Source: Flammeovirga pacifica
GTDB taxonomy: Bacteria > Bacteroidota > Bacteroidia > Cytophagales > Flammeovirgaceae
DNA length: 64,000 nt
Direction of reading: 5' to 3'
NCBI RefSeq assembly: GCF_000807855.2
Contig: NZ_JRYR02000001.1
Coordinates: 2,352,368 to 2,416,367 of the forward strand
Shown here: piece after piece, positions 35,049-45,042 of the stretch
Layout of the letters: each line of letters opens with the position of its first letter
Numbering within the stretch: position 1 is the stretch's first letter
Notes under the pieces: model-generated
The model's input: the letters and a program-made list of their open reading frames with translations, nothing else
What the model was told of the DNA's origin: nothing
Database searches by the model: none
Made by a program: the position numbers and the translations under genes

Positions 35049-35417
35049 CTATAAGGGAATGATTTCTAGAATAGAAAATGATTTCTCGTATTCCATTACT
35101 TTCACTTGAACATTTTGCCCTACCTCGGCATTCAACTCTCCCCTAAATCTAGCAGATAATTTTGCTCCTACTTTGGGGTAACGAGTAACTCCGGGTCCGC
35201 AGCCTGTCAAAGACTTCACCATAAAAATGGCTCCTGTACCCTCGATGGTCAATAACTCTCCGTAAAATACGCAAGTACCGGGAGACACTCTTAAATCGTT
35301 ATTATCTCCTGTTACTTGACTACCGTCTTCACCTCCTACTATTTGTACGTAGCTAGATGATTTACAGCCGACAATTAAAAAGGCGATACTCCATATTAGA
35401 AATCTCATTTTTTTCAT
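35049..35417 (-). CDS. Small lipoprotein of unknown function
   Basis: A 122-aa protein with a lipoprotein signal: AFLIVGCKSSS with Cys18. The mature part is a compact beta-rich domain with two more Cys (PGTCVFY and LTGCGPGVTRY) that could form a disulfide. No family recognised. Seven bases before the ATG lies TACCTTCG, one base off the promoter -7 element, so the mRNA may have almost no leader. It is followed by ptb on the same strand after 79 nt. Confidence 0.65.
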   Translation of the reverse strand: MKKMRFLIWSIAFLIVGCKSSSYVQIVGGEDGSQVTGDNNDLRVSPGTCVFYGELLTIEGTGAIFMVKSLTGCGPGVTRYPKVGAKLSARFRGELNAEVGQNVQVKVMEYEKSFSILEIIPL

Positions 35418-35501
35418 GCTGCGAAGGTAGGAAAGGAAAAAGGATTTAGAAACACTTTATTTAGTTTAACGTTAATGCTCACGTAAAACAAAGATTTTCA
35501 T

Positions 35502-35538
35502 AAAAAAGGGAATCAAATTTTCACATTTATTCCCTTTT
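35502..35538 (-). terminator. Terminator of the giant T9SS gene
   Basis: Ten-bp stem AAAAGGGAAT (35504-35513) with ATTCCCTTTT (35529-35538), a 15-nt loop, and T-rich sequence on the minus strand. It is 90 nt after the stop. Confidence 0.7.
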
Positions 35539-35627
35539 CATTTTACAATATCAACAATGATCTATTTCTTCATATTTAGAGTAATACATATAAATGCTAA
35601 ACAACCCTCTTTTTCAAAGCATAGTAA

Positions 35628-38600
35628 TTAGTGTTTTACTATCATTTGATGTTCTGATTTTTCATCATCAAATACTTTCAAAATATACTGACCTGTAAAG
35701 AGATGATTTAAGTTAAGTGATATTATTTTGTTACTAAATTCTTGTTCAAAAACTTTCTTACCCTCTAAAGAATAAATAGCGATCGTTATTTTACTCCTCC
35801 ATTTTGGAGGTAATTCTAAATTAAATTGTCCACTACTCGGGTTAGGGAATAGTTTGATTTGACTTGTCAATTGAGTAGTAATATCGGTTACATCATTTAC
35901 CTTCGTGAAGACAAAATGCTCACTTTTAGAAGATTCTCCATTTGAGTTATATGATTTTATCCAATAATGATAATCACCTTCTTCTAATTGTTCATAATCT
36001 TTAAACATTTGATCATTTTCACCTGCTTGCCCCACTAATAAAGTATCTGCAGAGTTCACTTTAGATCTATACACTCTAAACCCATGTTCATTTGTAGAGT
36101 TATCTCTCCATGTCACTTTTTGATGATCTAAAATATCTAATACTTTTAAAGTATGTGGTGGGGTTAGATAATGTTCTGTTTCATCAGATAATAGATACAT
36201 GTATTCAACTTCTGGAGAATATCCCATCTGATTGTAAGCCACCAATAAATATTTATATTCCTGCCCTTCCTCAACATCGTTATCATAATAATAAGTTGTA
36301 TTTGGAGGTACTTCTACTAATTGATTAACCGTTCCTGAAGTTCTTTTCGCTCTATATATTTGGTATCCATATTCATTATCTGACTGATCCACCCATGTAA
36401 GCATCAAACCTTTTGATTCTTTGGAAACTCTAAAGTTCCCTGCCATTTGAGGTAAAATAGTATCATCTTTTGCTCTAATAAATGATGAGATAGTGGCTCC
36501 TGCAACTCCTTTATTAAATTCGGTAATGTAATAGTAATATTGCTTCCCTGCCAAAATGGTATTATCAATAAACTTATGTATTTGATTGGAAACCGTCACC
36601 ACTAAAGTGGAATCATCATTACCCACCATTTTTCGATAGATTTTATATTGATCTCCATCTTGTTTAAGGTCATTCCAAGAAACAGTAATCATCCCTTTTG
36701 TTTCTTCAATAGCATTTAAATTAGTTAATCCTTCTGGTGCTAAAGGGTAAGTTGAAATAGATAATGAAGGAGAGCAATAATAGTTCTCTAAATAAGTAGC
36801 AGCAACATAGTACTGGTATTCATTATTCTCTACAACATTATCATCCATAAACTGAGTAGTTGAAGGAGGTAAAGAAGCTATTCGCACAAAGCTTCCCTTT
36901 TTATTTTTTCTAAAGACGCAGTAACTGTTTTCTAATGTTGAACTGTCTGTCCATTTTAAATAATGTTTTCCGTCTAACCTCATTAACTCAAAATCTTTCG
37001 GTAAATGTATACCCATTTCAGCGGATACAACATTAGAACTAACATCTCCAAGATGATTAAAGCTGGCTACTTTATATTCATATACTTCTCCTTCTTTTAC
37101 ACTTTGATCTACAAATCGATCATTATTATAAGGCAATTCTGCTATTTTCTCATAAGAGTTACTCAATGCCTCTTTTCTATATACAGAAAATCCTAATTCA
37201 TTCGTAATCACATCTTCCCAAGTAATCTCTACAGAAGTACTTCCATCAACACTAGCTTGTAAATTTTGAGGCGCTGCAGGTATAGAATCTCCAGACATGG
37301 TGTACACAAATAATTGAGGTGTACTTTGGAGTTTTCCATCATGTAAACCATTAATTGCACTAAGCTTAAAATAATAAGTAGCAAATGGAATCAGGTTTTT
37401 CAATTGCAACAAGGTTTGATTCACATCAGTTGTGAACGATTGAGAAAAGGATACTCCTGCATCCGTAGAATATTCTAAAAGGAAACCTGTTTCTAAGGCT
37501 GAGTTATCTCTCCAAGATATCTGTAAAGAATTCTGAGATGTTTCCTCTATAGTAATTGATGTAGGTCTTTCTAATAAAGAGTAACTTGTAGCATAAGCGT
37601 AAGTAGATTTCCCTGCTCCATTTACAGCTGCCACTCTAAAATAATACTTAAGAGAACCAAATTGTACATTAGTCAAATGATAGCTTTCAAGGTTCCTGCT
37701 CACCTCCTGTATAGGTACATAACCACTGAATTCGTTTAGAGAATACTCTATAATAAAATGGTCTTCGTCGTTACTCTTATCCTCCCAATTTAATTGAAAT
37801 CCACCTAGATTATAGGAAGCTTCTAAATGATGTACTGGGTTCGGAGTTGAGGTAACTCTTACAGAAGCTATTGGTGAATTTTCACTTTCTCCTTCTGCAC
37901 TAAATGCTCTCACTTTATAATAATAAGTTGCACCTTCATTTTTTAATGCGTTATCAACATAACTAGTTTGATCTGCATTGACCTGTGCTATAGTTACAAA
38001 TGGTAAATCGGGAGATATTGATCTTTCGATTATAAAACCAGATACTTTATCCTCTATCTGCCAATCTAATTTAATGGATGTTTTACCGTCTAATTTTGCA
38101 CTTAAACTTTCAATATCTGATGGTACTAGTCCCCCTTTTGAACGTCCAAATACTTCAAAAGCTAAATCATGATCTTTGTAATTGTATACAGTACTAGAAG
38201 TCCACTCGGTATATCCTCTTCTATATAAATCACCTTTATCAATAAAATAAAACTCGCTACCATTTTGTTCAGTACTATTGTTTCCTTTCCAATAGTAAGA
38301 CCCTTCATTTCTGTAAGACATTACTGCTGCTACTGTCAACCAATATTTCCCTTCCGGTAGATCAATATTTTCAGGAAAATGATAGGTCAGATATTTTTTA
38401 TTTCCAAACTGTATATCTACATCACCAGAATTAAACAACTCTGTATTAGATGGCTTACCATTATCATCTTCCCATATAATTACTCTATAGATTTGTTCTT
38501 TCCCACTAGCACTTTGATGATAGATTTTTACGCCAGAAACATCCCAGACTAAATCAGTACCTACTTCAAAATCATCTGCTGCATAAATTTCTGATTCAAA

Positions 38601-41369
38601 ATCTGTAAAGTATTGACTTCTATAAGCCTTACCATCTGACATAGATTGCTCATACAATGTAGGTGAAATAATTCCTACAGTACTATTGAATTGCATAGAT
38701 GAAGTCAATTGACCATCATTAGCTGTAATCGTTATTTTTGACTGCCCGAAATTATCTGAAGATGGACTAATATATAAATAGGTACCATCAATTGATGCTG
38801 TCATTACATCAGGGTTTTCAGAAGAAACACTAAATGTCAATGGATCTACTTCATGATCTTCAAACAAGTTGCTTAAATCAAAAACACTCGTTTGATCTCC
38901 TTGGTAATAAAACTGATCTGAAATCTGATTTTTCACTAAAGGTGGTGTGTTTTCTGATCCATAATATGATGTAAATATCCCATTGGAATGTGTACCTATC
39001 ACCACCCAACCGTCTTCTCGTGTTTTAATCATTCCAACTACAGCATCTCCTACTTCTGTTTGTGCTTGTTGCACCCAATTGGATGAAGATGATAATTGTT
39101 CACTGTGGAATAAACCTATACTCGTTCCAACGAAATAAGACGTTTCTTTTCCTTCAGGTTGATGAAAAGCAAACCATCTTATTGATGGTCCTGCTCCACT
39201 ACCGTCTTCATTTTCTTCTAAGTTCCCACTAATATTCTCCCAAGTTTCACCCGCATCTTTTGATTCAAATAAACTAGGAATTTGATAATTCGAAAAAACG
39301 GCAATTACATGTTGATCATCTTTAGGGTTCACAGCTAAACAAGACACATACCCAGAAGGTAAGCCTTTGTCAGTTGATATAATTACGGCTGTTGAACTTG
39401 CATTTTCAGGTTCATCAATTTTATAAATTTTACCTGTATTTGTCCCAACATACAATCGATGAGATCCTTCTGTAGAAACATCTAAAGCTGTAATCGATCC
39501 TGATGCATTGAAGTTATATTTAGACCAACCTGTTCTAGTACCATTAAAAGTATAACCAGAACGTATACTTTTTAAATCTGTATTGACCCAAAGTGTTTTT
39601 CCTGAGGGGTAATACATCATGTTTTCATCCGTGTGATCTAATAAAAAGGGGTTAACAAACAACTGGCCTGAGGCATCCTTGGGTTGAATACCATCGTAAC
39701 CTGTAGGATTTCTAGGATCATCTCCTTCGAATCTCAAAATTTTACCATATTGAGTACTCGTGTACCGCATAGATTGGTCAGATACAATGGCCACATAACA
39801 ACCATCTCCCCCTCCGTATTCTTCAATCCAATCTGCTTTTACGTCTGAAGATGAACTCAACCATTTACCATTATCTTGAAAACCAGCTAATATTCTCGTA
39901 TCATCAAAATTCTTTTCAGGTATTGCGATACCATAACTTTGAGTTGTGTAATAACCATTGTTGATATATTCCCAAGCAACTTCTTCTGCCATGATATTAT
40001 CTGTGTAACTCAATCCTCCATCATGAGCAGATAATACATGGTTTGCATTTGAGGGCAGGAAAATGAGTTCATGATTATCCGGGTGATGCCCTTCATAAAT
40101 ACTCACATTATTTTCTGTTGAATACCCTCCAATCCATTTTGTTTCTGTAGTGGTTCTAAAAGCATTATTTGATCGGTAAACATTTGTACTACCGATAAAC
40201 ACAACACTTTCATTATCAGGTTTATATTTAACAAATTGATTATAAGAACCTTGTGACATATTTCCTACATACCCTCCAAATGTCGGTAAATTAGACGTTA
40301 AGTCTTTCCAAAAATTTTCATTCGACAGGTACTCAAAAAGCATATGACTACTTACCCCTTTGCTTGGAGAATGCACAAAAAATATTGCTTTATTAGGATT
40401 GGATGGAGAGATATCTATTACTACCCTTTGAAAAGCTATATTTTTTAACGCATCTGGAGTGATATCATCCCATGTCTCTCCTAAATCTTTTGACTTGTAA
40501 ATCCCATCATTTGCCAACGTAGCATACACAATATCATCAGCACCCACAGTTATTTCTGTAAAAATTGATCGACCATCTCCTAAAACCTTTTCCCAATTAT
40601 CTCCTCCATCTTTTGATATTGATATACCTTCAGCATGTGCTGCATACAGATTTCCTTCTGTATCCATGTCTATTTTATTGACAAACTGGAAATGACCATC
40701 TTGTTCTGTCGGATTACTCTCAGTTGCTTCAATTGCGTGCCAGGTTACACCGTTATCTGTTGATTTAAATATACCATTTCCTCTATATGTTGCCCCTCCA
40801 CCTGAAGTGGAATTACCGTAGACTTCTCCTGCACCATAATACCAAGTATTTGCATATGCTATTCTAGGGTCTTGCACTATACAAGTAATTCCCTGACGGT
40901 CTGTTGGTGTGGTTACTTTCACCCAAGTTTCTCCTGCATCTATAGATCTCCAAAGTCCGCCTGCTACACCTCCAGCAAAAATTATTTTTTCATTATTTCT
41001 ATCTATGGCTAATGCTCTAGTTCTACCGCCAACATTATAGGGGCCTCTTTGTAGCCAAGGTGAATGAAGAGGTTGGATAAGACGCTTATTCGCATTTTGT
41101 GCATTTAAAGCATGACCAAAAATATGTTCCATTTCAGAAATATTGTTTGGAATCTCATGAGTATATGGATTCTCAATCATCATTTTTTCATGAGCAATAC
41201 GAGAAATGGGGTCATCTTTTTGTCTTTTGAATTTTAGGTAAGGCATCGTTTCACTCTCCGAAGCATCTAAAACGGGTGTTTGGTCCTGAGAATAAGAGAT
41301 AGTAGTCAGTAGACACAATATGAAGACAAGTGAATGCCAACACAAAGTGCGTAGATAAGTAGCGTTCAT
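35628..41369 (-). CDS. Giant secreted protein: BNR repeats, eight FN3-like domains, T9SS sorting domain
   Basis: A 1913-aa protein. The start is set at the ATG at 41369, giving a signal peptide ending TTISYSQ; an upstream in-frame ATG lies over a leader hairpin. Order: sialidase/sortilin-like Asp-box repeats (GLWRSIDAGETW, IFKSTDNGVTW, ISKDGGDNW, LFESKDAGETW) over roughly 100-800, an Ig/cadherin-like segment (about 810-910), a linker domain of about 180 aa, eight fibronectin III-like domains (about 1095-1820), and a C-terminal type A sorting domain (KLFPNPSSGQFNLEL to the end). It is exported by the type IX system and probably held on the surface or released. The ligand is unknown. Confidence 0.88.
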   Translation of the reverse strand: MNATYLRTLCWHSLVFILCLLTTISYSQDQTPVLDASESETMPYLKFKRQKDDPISRIAHEKMMIENPYTHEIPNNISEMEHIFGHALNAQNANKRLIQPLHSPWLQRGPYNVGGRTRALAIDRNNEKIIFAGGVAGGLWRSIDAGETWVKVTTPTDRQGITCIVQDPRIAYANTWYYGAGEVYGNSTSGGGATYRGNGIFKSTDNGVTWHAIEATESNPTEQDGHFQFVNKIDMDTEGNLYAAHAEGISISKDGGDNWEKVLGDGRSIFTEITVGADDIVYATLANDGIYKSKDLGETWDDITPDALKNIAFQRVVIDISPSNPNKAIFFVHSPSKGVSSHMLFEYLSNENFWKDLTSNLPTFGGYVGNMSQGSYNQFVKYKPDNESVVFIGSTNVYRSNNAFRTTTETKWIGGYSTENNVSIYEGHHPDNHELIFLPSNANHVLSAHDGGLSYTDNIMAEEVAWEYINNGYYTTQSYGIAIPEKNFDDTRILAGFQDNGKWLSSSSDVKADWIEEYGGGDGCYVAIVSDQSMRYTSTQYGKILRFEGDDPRNPTGYDGIQPKDASGQLFVNPFLLDHTDENMMYYPSGKTLWVNTDLKSIRSGYTFNGTRTGWSKYNFNASGSITALDVSTEGSHRLYVGTNTGKIYKIDEPENASSTAVIISTDKGLPSGYVSCLAVNPKDDQHVIAVFSNYQIPSLFESKDAGETWENISGNLEENEDGSGAGPSIRWFAFHQPEGKETSYFVGTSIGLFHSEQLSSSSNWVQQAQTEVGDAVVGMIKTREDGWVVIGTHSNGIFTSYYGSENTPPLVKNQISDQFYYQGDQTSVFDLSNLFEDHEVDPLTFSVSSENPDVMTASIDGTYLYISPSSDNFGQSKITITANDGQLTSSMQFNSTVGIISPTLYEQSMSDGKAYRSQYFTDFESEIYAADDFEVGTDLVWDVSGVKIYHQSASGKEQIYRVIIWEDDNGKPSNTELFNSGDVDIQFGNKKYLTYHFPENIDLPEGKYWLTVAAVMSYRNEGSYYWKGNNSTEQNGSEFYFIDKGDLYRRGYTEWTSSTVYNYKDHDLAFEVFGRSKGGLVPSDIESLSAKLDGKTSIKLDWQIEDKVSGFIIERSISPDLPFVTIAQVNADQTSYVDNALKNEGATYYYKVRAFSAEGESENSPIASVRVTSTPNPVHHLEASYNLGGFQLNWEDKSNDEDHFIIEYSLNEFSGYVPIQEVSRNLESYHLTNVQFGSLKYYFRVAAVNGAGKSTYAYATSYSLLERPTSITIEETSQNSLQISWRDNSALETGFLLEYSTDAGVSFSQSFTTDVNQTLLQLKNLIPFATYYFKLSAINGLHDGKLQSTPQLFVYTMSGDSIPAAPQNLQASVDGSTSVEITWEDVITNELGFSVYRKEALSNSYEKIAELPYNNDRFVDQSVKEGEVYEYKVASFNHLGDVSSNVVSAEMGIHLPKDFELMRLDGKHYLKWTDSSTLENSYCVFRKNKKGSFVRIASLPPSTTQFMDDNVVENNEYQYYVAATYLENYYCSPSLSISTYPLAPEGLTNLNAIEETKGMITVSWNDLKQDGDQYKIYRKMVGNDDSTLVVTVSNQIHKFIDNTILAGKQYYYYITEFNKGVAGATISSFIRAKDDTILPQMAGNFRVSKESKGLMLTWVDQSDNEYGYQIYRAKRTSGTVNQLVEVPPNTTYYYDNDVEEGQEYKYLLVAYNQMGYSPEVEYMYLLSDETEHYLTPPHTLKVLDILDHQKVTWRDNSTNEHGFRVYRSKVNSADTLLVGQAGENDQMFKDYEQLEEGDYHYWIKSYNSNGESSKSEHFVFTKVNDVTDITTQLTSQIKLFPNPSSGQFNLELPPKWRSKITIAIYSLEGKKVFEQEFSNKIISLNLNHLFTGQYILKVFDDEKSEHQMIVKH

Positions 41370-41373
41370 GGGT

Positions 41374-41507
41374 ATTAGGTCTAACAATGACCCGTATGAA
41401 ATGAGCATAAAAGCTCATTAATCATACTTTTTGGGGGTCACAATAATGAGTTAATAAATATAGCTTTAAGATATTAGGTCGGCTTCAAAGCCTTTATAAA
41501 TTAGGTC
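41374..41507. repeat. Three ATTAGGTC direct repeats in the giant gene's upstream region
   Basis: ATTAGGTC occurs at 41374-41381, 41473-41480 and 41500-41507; the first and third extend to ATTAGGTCTAAC. A 7-bp hairpin (AATGAGC/GCTCATT, 41400-41419) lies between. Apart from these, 41370-41652 holds no gene that I can support. Confidence 0.5.
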
Positions 41508-41652
41508 TAACTAATATACCAAAATCTTTAGTGGCATAATAGGTTAAAGTTCAAGTACTTGATATTATGAAATGATATACTTAGATAAATACAATTTATA
41601 CACTAACCTGATTCCCAGGTAACTGTTAATTAAAGAAGGCAGAAAAATAAAA

Positions 41653-41713
41653 AGCAGGTAATTTCTTCTATGGCTATTATGTATCAATAATAACTCATAA
41701 GAAATTACCTGCT
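41653..41713 (-). terminator. Long-loop terminator after the TonB-dependent receptor
   Basis: Perfect 15-bp inverted repeat (41653-41667 with 41699-41713) around a 31-nt loop that itself can fold weakly. On the minus strand it is followed by CTTTTTATTTTT, so it should end the receptor transcript 28 nt after the stop. Confidence 0.75.
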
Positions 41714-41741
41714 ATCAAGTAGTGATATATTGTTCTATCTC

Positions 41742-44075
41742 TTAAAACATCACTTTATAAGCAATGTTTGGTAGAATCAACACATCAGTATCATCAGAAA
41801 TACTTTGTGTCTTTTGATTGTACTGATAACCATAGTATTCTGGAGCTCCTAAAGCATTAATTATTTGAAGCGTCCATTGTGAAGTATATTTTGGCTTCAT
41901 TATTTTATAAAGAAGACTGACTGATAAGATTTTACTTGACGGATATTGCTGAGAATATGCATTATCATAATCATACACAATTTCCCCAGAATCAATTGTT
42001 TCCTGTTCTTTTACAGGGTGTCTCCTATCGCCTCCCATAAAAGTAAATTTACCATTTACTGATAAAGTCTTATTTCGTTCCCTACCAACTGTCCATTCTT
42101 TACCTCCCAAAACATTAAATACATAATTTTTATTGAATTGAGAATTTCTTTCAACACCATCTCCTCCTGTATATTTAGAATCAAAAATGGAAGAGGTAAA
42201 AGTATAGTAAAATCCCTTCTTAAGAAATTGCTCAAAGGTTAAATCAAGGCCTACATTTCTACCGGTTCCGTTATTTACCAAAGGTGCGTCTACATACCAT
42301 TGATGTGATAAGTTGAGCATAGAAAAGTAACTCCCTTCTACCACAGGAATATTATAAAGGTCTTGATAGAATAACTCTGATTTAAATCTCAAGTTGTTTT
42401 TGATATTCCAATTATACCCTAATACATAATGATGTGCTTTTGAAAAATCTAAGTTTTGATTAGGATAAGTCTGTTCTCCTCCTTCATTTTGAGGCAATAA
42501 ATAATAATGCATTGCTTCCATTTGACTATGTAATCCATAACTAAATGATAAAGAATGCCAAGGATTTAATTGATATTTAATTGCAGCTCTAGGCTCTATC
42601 GAGATCGATTGTGTTCCTTCAAAATATTGTCCATAAACACCAACATTCATAGACCACTTCTGAGATAATTGAAATTTTGATTGAGTATATGCTTGAAGAA
42701 ACATACTTTGACCATTACCAACTGCAAAGGTCTCCATAGGATCTCCCATTTCTTCGGCTTGCTGCATATTGATATCAAAATGCTTTTGTGTAATTGTTAT
42801 ACCTGTTCTATTGGTGTGTTTTGGTCCAAATTTGTAATGGATATACGATTTATAAGAGAAATCATATTGTACATTTTTAAAATCATCAATAGGGTTACTC
42901 ATCATATTTTTATCTAGTTCTGATGATGTCCAATAAGTCGCGTTCCCTGTAAAACCTACAATATTTTTCCAATATCCTTTTTTATTGATAGGTACTTGAT
43001 AAGAAACACCAGAACCGCCAAAAAGTATACTTGTAGAAAAGGATTGATTGGCATCATCAAATGTCCATTCGGTTGAATCCATGGAAGCATCTCTATATTG
43101 TCTATCTGCACCACCAACAGCCCAAATGTTCCATTCTCCTCCATTTTTAGTTGGAATGTTAATCTTGAACGATAAATCCTGATAACCTAAAAATCCCATT
43201 TCTTCGGGTAAGATTGGAGCTAATAATGCAAAAGTAGAATACCTATAATTAAACAGATAGGTAGCATCTCCTCCTTTTTTAAAAGGCCCTTCTGCTCCAA
43301 AATCAATACCATTCACCCCTAATTGTGCTTGATAAGAACGCTTTTCTGTATTACCAGTTCTTAAAGACAAATCAAACACACCTGCCATAGCGTTACCATA
43401 ATCTGAAGTAAAGGCACCTGTATAAAAATCAGAGTTGTCCATCACATAAGTACTTAATGCTGTAACACTCCCTCCTCCAAAAGCAACTATATTAGAAAGG
43501 TGATTCGGGTCTGGAATAGGTAAATCTTCTACCTGCCATAAAACTCCTTTAGGGGCATTACCTCTAATTACCATCCCATTACTTCCTGTAGAACCTGCTA
43601 CTCCAGCAAAAGCTGTGGCTAACCTTGCAGGATCGTCAAAACCACCAGCATACCTACTACTCTCTTCTACCGTAAATTGTCTACCAGATGCAATTGCCAT
43701 TGTATTTTGAGGTTCATCTTTTGATGATTTATACACTACTTCAACCTCATTCAAAACTGTCTCATCTTCTTGGAGGGAAATATTTAAGGTATTACTATAT
43801 GTACTCGGCACTGCAACCTCTTCTTGGATAAAAGATTGATACCCCAACATTTGAAACTGAATATTATACCTTCCCATAGGTAATTTTAACGTAAACTGTC
43901 CCTCCACATCGGTAGTCATCGATACGGTAGTTTCATTAAATTGAGTAAAAACTAATACTCCGGGAAGCGGAAGTTGAGTATCTTTATCAACGACTTTGCC
44001 TGAAAGAATATGCTTTACATTTTGAGCTTGTATATTAGCAATACTAAATAATAAAAGCAGTAGGATCTTTTTCAT
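41742..44075 (-). CDS. TonB-dependent outer-membrane receptor
   Basis: A 777-aa receptor with a signal peptide (ending ANIQAQ). It has an N-terminal carboxypeptidase-regulatory-like domain (ILSGKVVDKDTQLPLPGVLV...DVEGQFTLKLPMGRYNI, about 25-110), a plug region (about 125-260, with GMVIRGNAPKGVLWQVEDLPIPDPNHLSNI), and a barrel that ends in a C-terminal YKVMF. No SusD partner is adjacent, so it is not a canonical SusC; the ligand (siderophore, cofactor, peptide) is unknown. It is divergent from a PAS-LuxR regulator that could control it. Confidence 0.88.
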   Translation of the reverse strand: MKKILLLLLFSIANIQAQNVKHILSGKVVDKDTQLPLPGVLVFTQFNETTVSMTTDVEGQFTLKLPMGRYNIQFQMLGYQSFIQEEVAVPSTYSNTLNISLQEDETVLNEVEVVYKSSKDEPQNTMAIASGRQFTVEESSRYAGGFDDPARLATAFAGVAGSTGSNGMVIRGNAPKGVLWQVEDLPIPDPNHLSNIVAFGGGSVTALSTYVMDNSDFYTGAFTSDYGNAMAGVFDLSLRTGNTEKRSYQAQLGVNGIDFGAEGPFKKGGDATYLFNYRYSTFALLAPILPEEMGFLGYQDLSFKINIPTKNGGEWNIWAVGGADRQYRDASMDSTEWTFDDANQSFSTSILFGGSGVSYQVPINKKGYWKNIVGFTGNATYWTSSELDKNMMSNPIDDFKNVQYDFSYKSYIHYKFGPKHTNRTGITITQKHFDINMQQAEEMGDPMETFAVGNGQSMFLQAYTQSKFQLSQKWSMNVGVYGQYFEGTQSISIEPRAAIKYQLNPWHSLSFSYGLHSQMEAMHYYLLPQNEGGEQTYPNQNLDFSKAHHYVLGYNWNIKNNLRFKSELFYQDLYNIPVVEGSYFSMLNLSHQWYVDAPLVNNGTGRNVGLDLTFEQFLKKGFYYTFTSSIFDSKYTGGDGVERNSQFNKNYVFNVLGGKEWTVGRERNKTLSVNGKFTFMGGDRRHPVKEQETIDSGEIVYDYDNAYSQQYPSSKILSVSLLYKIMKPKYTSQWTLQIINALGAPEYYGYQYNQKTQSISDDTDVLILPNIAYKVMF

Positions 44076-44271
44076 TTATTTAAATCTCTATTTAATTGAT
44101 GATGATTGATAAGAATAATCTGATATTTACATAAAATGAAGTAATAACTGATTAACTATGATACTCAGATATCATAATACAAAGAGAATATATTTCTGAT
44201 CCTTATTCAATACTGAAAAATAATGATTTTTGAAATTTACCTGATATCATTTTCAGAACACTCGAATACTT

Positions 44272-44967
44272 ATGCAACAAGAAGACACTATAAATCAATA
44301 TATTAAGACAGCAAAACAACTTGAAAGATTAGGAAGTTGCGTCACCATTTTTGATTATAAAAACAAGGTACACCCTTACATTTCAAAAAATTATGAACGC
44401 ATATTTGGGTGGGATTTTGAAAATGACGAGGAACTTCAAAAAGGTTTTATGGACAAAGAAGTACACCCTGAGGATATTAAGCATTTAAACGAAATGGCAC
44501 ACTATTTCCTGAGCGGACCGCTATTAACAGACGATAAAAAAGATTTTTTTCACTTGCAATACGTGACTGAATATAGAATAAGAAATGCTCATGGAAATTA
44601 TGTTTGGGTCATTGAAAAACACCTAGTATTAGATCTTTCAGAGGATGGTAGTTTAAGATATACATTAGGTATTCTAGATCAATCTGTTCAACCTAACCTT
44701 CCTAAAATATGTTCTGCTCAAGTAATTAATACTACAACAGGGTCGGTAAAAGTATTCCCAAGAGAACAAAAGAATTATGATCTTTCAAAAAGAGAAATAG
44801 AAGTTCTTAAAGAAATAGGCGGTGGTTTACTTAGTAAGCAAATTTCTGATAAATTGAATATTTCTGTCAATACCGTAAATACACATCGTCAGAATATTAT
44901 ATCTAAAATGAATGTAGGCAATACTACTGAAGCTGTTCAGGTAGCTTTATCTATGCAGTTGATTTAG
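44272..44967 (+). CDS. PAS-domain LuxR-type transcriptional regulator
   Basis: A 231-aa cytoplasmic regulator. Residues 10-145 look like a PAS domain (CVTIFDYKNKVHPYISKNYERIFGW and VTEYRIRNAHGNYVWVIEKHLV, the PAC part). Residues 165-231 form a LuxR/GerE helix-turn-helix: LSKREIEVLKEIGGGLLSKQISDKLNISVNTVNTHRQNI. No kinase or receiver domain is present, so it is an orphan one-component sensor. It is 196 nt from, and divergent to, the TonB-dependent receptor. Confidence 0.85.
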   Translation: MQQEDTINQYIKTAKQLERLGSCVTIFDYKNKVHPYISKNYERIFGWDFENDEELQKGFMDKEVHPEDIKHLNEMAHYFLSGPLLTDDKKDFFHLQYVTEYRIRNAHGNYVWVIEKHLVLDLSEDGSLRYTLGILDQSVQPNLPKICSAQVINTTTGSVKVFPREQKNYDLSKREIEVLKEIGGGLLSKQISDKLNISVNTVNTHRQNIISKMNVGNTTEAVQVALSMQLI

Positions 44968-44983
44968 AAAATTGATTATATAA

Positions 44984-45019
44984 AAAGGACTAACCTTCAA
45001 TGTATGAGGTTAGTCCTTT
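44984..45019. terminator. Bidirectional terminator between PAS-LuxR gene and TlpA-like gene
   Basis: Thirteen-bp stem AAAGGACTAACCT (44984-44996) with its complement (45007-45019) and a 10-nt loop, with A-rich and T-rich flanks, between convergent genes. Confidence 0.85.
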
Positions 45020-45042
45020 ATATTTATTTCAAAGATGTATTA

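Noticed and set aside
35502-35538. Hairpin as a leader element of the lipoprotein gene at 35049-35417
   Set aside because: It is about 85 nt upstream of that start, and the likely promoter element TACCTTCG lies downstream of it, so it fits better as the terminator of the giant gene.
41742-44075. Call as SusC-type transporter
   Set aside because: There is no adjacent SusD gene, and the length of 777 aa is short for SusC, which is about 1000 aa.
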